A stretch of DNA of 10,977 nt, taken from the NCBI GenBank assembly GCA_009785705.1, contig WQVS01000045.1, positions 1 to 10,977 of the forward strand. The letters are read 5' to 3'. The number at the start of each line of letters is the position of its first letter. Within the stretch, counting starts at the first letter, position 1. Shown here piece after piece: positions 1-5,015 of this stretch. The DNA is from Coriobacteriia bacterium. Its GTDB lineage: Bacteria; Actinomycetota; Coriobacteriia; WRKU01; WQUG01. The notes under the pieces were generated by a model that had not been told where the DNA came from, searched no databases, and saw nothing but the letters and a program-made list of their open reading frames with translations. Both the position numbers and the translations under genes were made by a program.

Positions 1-81
1 GCAACAGCACCAGTATTTGCTGCAATAACAGTCATAAGCCTAGCTATATGGCTCCTGTGGCAACGCAAGTGGAGTGAGTGA
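1..81 (+). CDS. C-terminal end of a membrane or surface protein (5' truncated by window)
   Basis: Frame 1 is open from the first base and ends at TGA 79-81, giving 26 residues. They form one hydrophobic membrane-spanning stretch (about APVFAAITVISLAIWLLW) followed by a short basic tail, QRKWSE. This hydrophobic-then-basic ending is typical of C-terminal anchors, including the last part of sortase sorting signals, but any LPXTG-like motif would lie before the window, so wall anchoring is only a guess. The rest of the protein is not visible and no function can be assigned. The frame has no start here, so it can only be the end of a longer gene. Confidence 0.6.
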   Translation, partial: ATAPVFAAITVISLAIWLLWQRKWSE

Positions 82-101
82 GCATCGCGCAGCGAATGCT
101 C
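80..101 (+). terminator. Hairpin overlapping the stop of the upstream gene
   Basis: GAGCAT (80-85) pairs with ATGCTC (96-101), continued by CGC (86-88) with GCG (92-94), a three-base loop and one bulged A. It begins within the stop codon. No T-run follows, so intrinsic termination is uncertain; it may only protect the mRNA 3' end. Confidence 0.3.
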
Positions 102-227
102 CAACGAACGAAACGCAGTGTAGACGAAGTCAAAGACTTGTAAAGGTATAGCCGAGGCATCATCAAGGGCAAGGAAGAATCTAAGCAGAGAAAGTCTTAA
201 AGGTCCACAGGGTGTGAGGTACATGAG

Positions 228-291
228 AAAGGGTACTGTTCAGAAGTGAAGCGTAAAATTACATTACGTGAGCCTCTGAACAGTACCCTTT
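228..291. terminator. Perfect 17-bp inverted repeat, probable bidirectional terminator
   Basis: AAAGGGTACTGTTCAGA (228-244) is the exact reverse complement of 275-291. The 30-base centre contains a second small dyad, CGTAA/TTACG. The arms begin with AAA and end with TTT, so each strand ends with a short T-stretch after the stem. It lies between the gene ending at 81 and the 3' end of the minus-strand tRNA at 312, so it could stop transcription from both sides. The T-runs are short, so efficiency is uncertain. Confidence 0.55.
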
Positions 292-311
292 ATTGTGTGC
301 GTCATATTTTG

Positions 312-388
312 TGGTGGACCCGGGCTGATTCGAACAGCCGACCTCACGGTTATCAGCCGTGCGCTCTAACCAACTGAGCTACGGGTCC
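312..388 (-). tRNA. tRNA-Ile (anticodon GAT)
   Basis: Read on the minus strand, the gene starts GGACCCG at 388 and its acceptor arm closes with CGGGTCC, discriminator A and an encoded CCA at 314-312, for 77 nt in all. The D-arm (AGCTCAGTTGGTTAGAGC), the T-arm with the GTTCGAATC loop, and the anticodon stem CACGG/CCGTG enclosing CTGATAA are all intact. The anticodon is GAT (plus-strand ATC at 352-354), which reads AUC/AUU isoleucine codons. It stands alone here rather than in an rRNA spacer. The promoter should lie above 388; a weak minus-strand candidate (TTGCAA, 17 bases, TAAGGT) lies within about 409-437. Confidence 0.97.
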
Positions 389-796
389 AATAAGTCAAGC
401 CTTAATACCTTAGCTGAAATCGCTTCATATTGCAAGGCAAATTTAAGCCACATATCGTTAATGGGCGATATTGTCACAAATTGTACCAAATGAGAATCCA
501 ATAAGAATGTTGCAAGATTACAAACTTTAGCGCCTAACCTGCATTTTAGGTGATGCAATCTTAATGCGCGCAAGCCCCAAATAAACCCATTGAACCTTAA
601 ACTCACTCTAAGGTTTGTGCCTTCAAATGGTGCGCATTCTAATCTCATATACTCAAAATGTGCGCATAAAAACCTTTTATCGAAATACTTTCAAAAGTGT
701 GTTGACTCTCTAGTTACTGCAGGCTGCAGAATGATGTACATGGTTTTGGTCTCAATATTTTGCCTACCAGGTAAAGATTGAGAACACCTCACTAAA
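389..796. other. Intergenic stretch with nested inverted repeats, no convincing gene
   Basis: About 400 bases between the tRNA and the MerR leader. Short open frames exist on both strands but have no ribosome binding site or recognisable protein character. Instead there are dyads. A nested set has TTGC (510-513) with GCAA (570-573), AAGATT (514-519) with AATCTT (557-562), and CGCCTAA (531-537) with TTAGGTG (546-552, one G-T pair). A separate hairpin pairs AACCTTA (593-599) with TAAGGTT (609-615). The nested set could be a folded RNA or remnants of a mobile repeat. I cannot match it to a known RNA family. Confidence 0.35.
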
Positions 797-830
797 ATGT
801 CTGGCTATTGCCGCACATATAGCCAGACAT
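797..830. repeat. Perfect 12-bp inverted repeat
   Basis: ATGTCTGGCTAT (797-808) is the exact reverse complement of ATAGCCAGACAT (819-830), with a 10-base loop. It would form a stable stem-loop, but GCCTTTG follows rather than a clear T-run. It is either a weak terminator or the first stem of the structured region before the MerR gene. Confidence 0.5.
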
Positions 831-834
831 GCCT

Positions 835-912
835 TTGATACCATCTGCGGAAACGCAGTGTAGGTATACATCAAGAGTCCTTGAGTACTTGGCGGTCCCT
901 CTCGGACTCTTG
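835..912 (+). promoter_or_regulatory. Two adjacent stem-loops or dyads upstream of the MerR gene
   Basis: The first stem-loop has ATACC (838-842) with GGTAT (863-867) around a GNRA-type hairpin, CTGCG (845-849), loop GAAA, CGCAG (854-858). TTG (835-837) can extend the outer stem with CAA (872-874). The second is a 9-bp perfect dyad, CAAGAGTCC (872-880) and GGACTCTTG (904-912), with a 23-base loop. CAA 872-874 could belong to either stem, so the two compete slightly. A possible -10 box, TAAAAT, lies at 926-931. If it is used, these elements are upstream operator DNA; if transcription starts further left, they are a leader RNA. Family unknown. Confidence 0.4.
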
Positions 913-950
913 GTGCAATTTCATGTAAAATAGATTATCAGGAGATTCTC

Positions 951-1838
951 ATGTATTCCTTGTTAGGAGCGATATCGCAAATGAAAGAGTATCTTTCCAT
1001 CAAAGAATTCGCACGCTTCTCTCGTATAGAACAGACCACTTTACGCTATTGGGATGATATCGGACTGTTCTCTCCTAGCAAGCGCGATCCAGATAACAAT
1101 TATCGCTACTATTCCCCCGAGCAGATTATTGCTGTGAAATTTATCGCAGTTCTGAGCGATTTGAACATTCCCCTGAAAGCAATCGCAAATATCGAGCAGG
1201 ATCGTGATCCTGAGAAGATTATTAGACTTATTAGTGAAAGAGAAAGGCTATTGGGTCTAGAGCTCTTAAGGATTCAGCAGCAGTTCACTATTTTGCATAC
1301 ACGGCGCAGACTTATTGAAGAAGGAAATCGTGCAATCAAGGAGCACGACCTAGAATTTACAGAAGAAGAGAAGAAGTCTGGAGAGATAAGCAAGACTGCC
1401 CTACAGGTTATCGCAGAAGAAGAGATGGCCTATATTGTTGGTCCTCGAAACAAATTTGCCAACAATGGTGAATTCTACGAATCTTTTGTGAAGTTCTGTA
1501 CAAGTGCTGAAGAGCAGCGTATCAAGCTAAGCCTTCCTATAGCAGGACGCCATGATCGCTTTGAAAATTTTTTGAAGCTGCCTGGTGGTCCTGACAACTT
1601 CATTTCGATTGACCCCAGAGGAAATCGTATTAGCCCTGCAGGCAACTATCTTGCTGGATACGTAAGAGGTTTCTATGGTCAGCTGGCAAATATCCACGAA
1701 GAAATGCTTGCCTACACTAAGGAGCACGAGCTAAAGCCTGTCGGGCCTGTGTATACAGAATATTTGCACGATGAAATCTGCTTGCGCGATCCCATTGACT
1801 ATTTGGCAAAAGTATCTGTGCGTGTCGAAGGGGCATAA
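951..1838 (+). CDS. MerR-family transcriptional regulator with GyrI-like effector domain
   Basis: A 295-residue one-component regulator of the BltR/BmrR type. Residues 13-80 form the winged helix-turn-helix, with the family signatures LRYWDDIGLFSP (31-42) and YRYYSPEQI (51-59). Residues about 85-130 are charged and helical, fitting the dimerisation coiled coil. Residues about 158-293 resemble the GyrI-like ligand-binding fold, with GPVYTEYLHDEI (265-276) typical of its ligand-pocket strand. Such proteins sense small, often cationic or hydrophobic molecules and twist promoters with long spacers to activate efflux or detoxification genes. Start 951 is chosen because AGGAG (940-944) lies six bases before it; ATG 981, eleven bases after another AGGAG, would give a start nearer the family norm. 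No obvious target gene is adjacent, so it may regulate itself or a distant gene. Confidence 0.9.
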   Translation: MYSLLGAISQMKEYLSIKEFARFSRIEQTTLRYWDDIGLFSPSKRDPDNNYRYYSPEQIIAVKFIAVLSDLNIPLKAIANIEQDRDPEKIIRLISERERLLGLELLRIQQQFTILHTRRRLIEEGNRAIKEHDLEFTEEEKKSGEISKTALQVIAEEEMAYIVGPRNKFANNGEFYESFVKFCTSAEEQRIKLSLPIAGRHDRFENFLKLPGGPDNFISIDPRGNRISPAGNYLAGYVRGFYGQLANIHEEMLAYTKEHELKPVGPVYTEYLHDEICLRDPIDYLAKVSVRVEGA

Positions 1839-1910
1839 ATAGCGCTTTATGAGTGCTTTGTGCCACATCTCTAACGCTTAGCTGCTTTTCATTTTGCCAG
1901 TACGACTTAC

Positions 1911-1919
1911 TGCTAAAAT
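1911..1919 (+). promoter_or_regulatory. Extended -10 promoter of murB (leaderless mRNA predicted)
   Basis: TGC (1911-1913) directly before TAAAAT (1914-1919) gives the TGn extended -10 form. The predicted transcription start, seven bases after the hexamer, is 1926-1927, which is the first base of the murB ATG or one base before it. No good -35 is seen at 17 bases, as expected for extended -10 promoters. No Shine-Dalgarno sequence precedes the ATG. Confidence 0.5.
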
Positions 1920-1926
1920 ATCAAGC

Positions 1927-2955
1927 ATGAATATTCAAGAGAATTTCTCCATTTCGCAGCTGACTACCATGCGCTTGGGTGGTGCTGCGCGCTATCTCAT
2001 AGAAATCGAAAAAGAGGCTGACCTAGGTCCTGCCTATGAATTTGCAGGTAACCATCAGCTTCCGACTTACATCTTAGGTGATGGAAGCAACGTAATAGGT
2101 CGTGACGAAGGCTTTGCGGGTGTGGTCATGCTCAACCGCCTTAAGGGGATTGAGCCCATCAGCGAAGATTCTGACAAGCTCATTGTTCGCGTCGCCACAG
2201 GTGAAGAGCTCGACGCTCTGGTTGACTATGCCGTTGCTGGTGACTGGTATGGGGCAGAGGCTTTGGCTGCCATTCCCGGGACAGTGGGCGGTGCCGTCAT
2301 GCAGAATGCGGGTGCCTACGGACAGGAAATGTCGCAGATACTTGTAGGTGTGGATGCTTACGATACACAAACGGGGGAGCTTATCCACATTCCCGTAGAT
2401 GAACTTGCGCTGTGCTATCGTCACAGCATCTTTAATAGTGATGGGCCAGACTCAGTCAAGGGGCGCTACTTTATCGTTGCAGCCAGGGTTCGCTTGCACC
2501 GTACAGAGATTCAGGGTGAACTCTATGGTTCGTTGCAGGCTTATTTGCTAGAAAATGACATCACCGACCGTCGTGCAAAGACCATCCGTGATGCAGTTAC
2601 TAACATTCGCACTCAGAAGCTACCAGATTCTACTGTAATGGCAAGCAGTGGTTCATTTTTCAAGAACATCACAATTGATGAGGCTGATATAGAACCTCTA
2701 CGCGCACAGTACCCAGGCATTCCGATTTTCCTGATTGGGAATTGCTGGGAGGTCGCTAGCGGATGGCTGATTGAGCAAGCTGGCCTCAAGGGAAAGTTAC
2801 TACATGGCATGCGCGTTAGTGATAAGGCAGCACTTATTCTGATTAATGAGTCTGCTGACAGCTATGAGGACCTTTGCCGTGCACGAGCAGAAATCATTGC
2901 GGCAGTGGAAGAAAAGTTTGGCTTTCGCCTAGAACAGGAACCTGAAGAGATTTAA
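1927..2955 (+). CDS. murB: UDP-N-acetylenolpyruvoylglucosamine reductase (MurB)
   Basis: MurB reduces UDP-GlcNAc-enolpyruvate to UDP-MurNAc with NADPH and FAD, the second committed step of peptidoglycan precursor synthesis in the cytoplasm. The 342-residue product has TTMRLGG (13-19), the FAD-binding LGDGSNVI (50-57) and AAIPGTVGGAVMQNAGAYG (114-132). It also has the YRHS loop (164-167) that marks type I enzymes, the catalytic-serine motif SGSFFKN (241-247, Ser243), SGWLIEQAG (278-286), and the C-terminal LEQE, whose second Glu (338) corresponds to the catalytic glutamate. The frame extends upstream to a TTG at 1894, but ATG 1927 fits the family N-terminus and places the first codon at the predicted transcription start. 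The stop is two bases before the next gene, so the two are co-transcribed. Confidence 0.95.
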   Translation: MNIQENFSISQLTTMRLGGAARYLIEIEKEADLGPAYEFAGNHQLPTYILGDGSNVIGRDEGFAGVVMLNRLKGIEPISEDSDKLIVRVATGEELDALVDYAVAGDWYGAEALAAIPGTVGGAVMQNAGAYGQEMSQILVGVDAYDTQTGELIHIPVDELALCYRHSIFNSDGPDSVKGRYFIVAARVRLHRTEIQGELYGSLQAYLLENDITDRRAKTIRDAVTNIRTQKLPDSTVMASSGSFFKNITIDEADIEPLRAQYPGIPIFLIGNCWEVASGWLIEQAGLKGKLLHGMRVSDKAALILINESADSYEDLCRARAEIIAAVEEKFGFRLEQEPEEI

Positions 2956-2957
2956 TC

Positions 2958-4268
2958 ATGTTGTGGTACGTTTTTTTCATATTCGTATTGATTTTAATAA
3001 ATGGCTTTTTCTCCATGGCAGAAATCGCTACGATATCGGCACGTAAGACTGCCCTGCAACAGCGCGCAGAAAAAGGGTCAAAGGGTGCAGTAGCAGCCTT
3101 AAAGTTAAAAGATGATGCTCCGCGTTTGTTGGCAACGATACAGACCGTTATAACTTTGGTGGGCGTGTTGGCCGCAGCACTTACGGCCATTACCTTTGAA
3201 GCGCCACTCACTGCTTGGGTGCAGTCACTGAATATCGGCCCCTTGTCCTCTGGGGCATCTGTGATTTCACTTGCAGCGGTGACGATACTGATGTCTTATG
3301 TCACCTTGGTCATAGGTGAGCTTCTTCCAAAACAGATAGGTCTGCAGCGCGCAGATAGCATTGCAAGCATTACGGCATTGCCCGTTAACTTTGTGTCTAT
3401 CCTAGTGCGCCCTGTCATAAGTGTACTTTCTGCATCAACTGGTCTGCTGGGCAAGCTAATCGGAGTCAGCAAAGATGTTACATCAGCCCAGGTCAGCGAA
3501 GAAGAGATTAAGCTGATGGTTGACGAACAACAGCATCTTAGTGGTGAAGAAAAGCGCATGATTAACGAAATCTTCGACTTGGGTGTCACGGTTGTTCGTG
3601 AAGTTATGGTGCCACGTGTCGACATCGTTTTTGCCCAAGACACCGAAACAGTGGGAGAAGCGGCTAAGCGTCTTTATGCCAGAGGCTTTTCTCGCGTACC
3701 TGTCTACCACGAAGATTACGATCGCATTATTGGCATCTTGATACTGAAAGACTTAGTCATGCCCCTTGCAGAAGGGGAGTATGACCAGCCCATCACTGAC
3801 TATTTGCGTGAACCCGTCTTTGTTCCTGAAACCAAAGACCTTATGTCGACCTTGACAGAGATGCAGGAAACGCGCGTCCAGGTCATGGTGGTCGTTGATG
3901 AATACGGGGGGACTTCTGGGCTTGTCAGCATGGAAGACATTTTGGAAGAAATCACAGGTGAAATCATTGACGAGACCGACCAGGAACTAGATTCAATTCT
4001 TGAGGTCGAAGAAGGCAAGTGGCTGATAAATGGAACCTGTGACATTGAAGATGCCATGGAGATTGGTCTTCCCATAGTGCTTTCAGATGAGTATGAAACC
4101 ATAGCTGGCTGGGTACTAGAACAGCTGGGGCATATTCCCCATGTGGGTGAGAAGTTCGAGTACAAAGGATACTCATTTACCGTGATTACTATGCGCAGGC
4201 GTCGTATAGCGCGTATTCGCGTTCAGCGCTCAGAGGGACTGGCATCTCATGAATCAGACGGCGATTAG
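2958..4268 (+). CDS. CNNM/CorC-HlyC family membrane protein (hemolysin C-like)
   Basis: A 436-residue integral membrane protein of the CNNM (DUF21) - CBS pair - CorC/HlyC architecture. Members are linked to Mg2+/Co2+ transport or resistance; the older hemolysin name is not functional evidence. The DUF21 domain is about 1-190, with hydrophobic segments near 3-20, 58-80, 98-122 and 136-160. Cytosolic CBS motifs lie at about 215-275 (VREVMVPR near 213-220) and 283-340, the latter with VVVDEYGGTSGLVSMEDILE (311-330), a typical nucleotide-binding CBS motif. The C-terminal CorC/HlyC domain is about 350-427. Length is normal and no defect is seen. ATG 2958 follows the murB stop by two bases, with GAAGAG just upstream inside murB, suggesting coupled translation. 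Its end overlaps the next gene by 20 bases. Confidence 0.92.
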   Translation: MLWYVFFIFVLILINGFFSMAEIATISARKTALQQRAEKGSKGAVAALKLKDDAPRLLATIQTVITLVGVLAAALTAITFEAPLTAWVQSLNIGPLSSGASVISLAAVTILMSYVTLVIGELLPKQIGLQRADSIASITALPVNFVSILVRPVISVLSASTGLLGKLIGVSKDVTSAQVSEEEIKLMVDEQQHLSGEEKRMINEIFDLGVTVVREVMVPRVDIVFAQDTETVGEAAKRLYARGFSRVPVYHEDYDRIIGILILKDLVMPLAEGEYDQPITDYLREPVFVPETKDLMSTLTEMQETRVQVMVVVDEYGGTSGLVSMEDILEEITGEIIDETDQELDSILEVEEGKWLINGTCDIEDAMEIGLPIVLSDEYETIAGWVLEQLGHIPHVGEKFEYKGYSFTVITMRRRRIARIRVQRSEGLASHESDGD

Positions 4269-4671
4269 TGTTGTTCCTCTGACTTACGACGAGCAGCTTA
4301 AGTGTGCTAGTTTTGATGTGCATTTACCTCCAGATATCCCAAAAACAAGTCACAATTTGAATGTAGATCTGCTTTTTAAGCACTATCCAGGGCTGCATCG
4401 CCATCGCTGCCTCTGCGGAAAGCATAGATCTTTCTACGATGAGGCGCGCCAGACAGAGACAGCGCACCTGTTGGAACATCTTGCCGTTGAGCTTCTAGTG
4501 CTCTCTGGTGTAGCGCGAAGTGTAGCAAGGGGTGAGACAGGGATTCCGAAAAGTTCAGAGAGCTCCCTTGTGGAAAATCGTGGGTACAGATTGCGTTTTT
4601 ACGGAGCGGATTCTTTGGATTGTATGGAGGGAATCCTCCGCCAGGCAGCTCATATTCTAGATAAAATTTGA
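4249..4671 (+). CDS. Small protein resembling the cyanophycin synthetase N-terminal domain, HxxEH motif
   Basis: 140 residues with no signal peptide or membrane segment. The order RHRCLCGKH (51-59), then TAHLLEHLAVELLVLSGVA (71-89), then ARGETG (93-98), then a terminal stretch YRLRFYGAD...CMEGILRQAAHILDKI recalls the N domain of cyanophycin synthetase. There an RC-rich loop precedes a (H)xxEHxALELQ helix, an SRG-type turn and a beta-alpha end. Here His73, Glu76 and His77 form HLLEH, an HxxEH arrangement like that of inverted zinc-motif (M16-type) peptidases; the cyanophycin synthetase N domain is known to have a cryptic hydrolytic site. No ATP-grasp or Mur-ligase part follows, so this is a stand-alone version. 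Activity is unproven. ATG 4249 lies ten bases after GAGGGA and inside the preceding gene, indicating translational coupling. Family assignment is from memory of motifs. Confidence 0.7.
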   Translation: MNQTAISVVPLTYDEQLKCASFDVHLPPDIPKTSHNLNVDLLFKHYPGLHRHRCLCGKHRSFYDEARQTETAHLLEHLAVELLVLSGVARSVARGETGIPKSSESSLVENRGYRLRFYGADSLDCMEGILRQAAHILDKI

Positions 4672-4700
4672 GGTTGCTAAGCCGTAACCTTAGACGCTCA
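4669..4700 (+). terminator. Weak hairpin after the murB operon
   Basis: CTAAG (4677-4681) pairs with CTTAG (4689-4693), and TGAG (4669-4672, starting in the stop codon) can pair with CTCA (4697-4700). No T-run follows. It is the only terminator-like structure between this gene and the next promoter. Confidence 0.25.
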
Positions 4701-4703
4701 AAG

Positions 4704-4732
4704 TGGAAAATTAATTGAAAACCTGCCATAAT
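4704..4732 (+). promoter_or_regulatory. Promoter of the giant surface protein gene
   Basis: -35 TGGAAA (4704-4709), a 17-base spacer ending in TGC (4724-4726), then -10 CATAAT (4727-4732). This is a housekeeping-type promoter with extended -10. The start would be near 4739, giving an untranslated leader of about 80 bases. The same -35, spacer length and TGC recur before rarA. Confidence 0.55.
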
Positions 4733-4820
4733 AGACTTCATTTATAGTGCCCTAAATCTGTTCGTCCACCAGATGGGCTCTGTCCTTATTTGTGCAGTAT
4801 GATATGAAGGAACGATACCG

Positions 4821-5015
4821 ATGAGTGTTAATACCTTGATTTGGCAGACTACAAAATCTGCGCCAGGAAAGTCCAATCTCCGTTCGGGAGGACTTTTTTC
4901 GAGACGTGGTGTACTTGCTGTTGCCTTGAGCCTATTTGTTTTCTTTGCAGCGCAGTTTGCCTTTGGGGCAGTGCTTCCTCAGTCCTTATCGCTGGTACCT
5001 GGCAGTGCTTATGCC
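4821..5015 (+). other. Signal peptide with twin-arginine-like motif
   Basis: Residues 1-65 hold a long n-region, SRRGVL at 27-32 (close to the Tat consensus S-R-R-x-F-L), a hydrophobic core about 31-50, and a possible cleavage site after AYA (63-65). Sec is the usual route for c-type cytochromes, so the Arg pair may be incidental. Confidence 0.6.

Noticed and set aside
379..648. 89-codon open frame on the minus strand
   Set aside because: It runs into the tRNA gene and overlaps the nested inverted repeats, with no sign of a real protein.
590..781. 63-codon open frame on the plus strand after the tRNA
   Set aside because: It begins with TTG, has no ribosome binding site, overlaps a hairpin, and its translation has no recognisable protein character.
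835..912. T-box or known riboswitch upstream of the MerR gene
   Set aside because: The GGCGGTCCC stretch only vaguely recalls a T-box antiterminator, the specifier and T-box sequences are absent, and the next gene is not an aminoacyl-tRNA or amino-acid gene.
1894..1926. Upstream TTG start for murB adding 11 residues
   Set aside because: The extra residues do not match the MurB N-terminus, and the extended -10 box lies inside them; ATG 1927 fits better.
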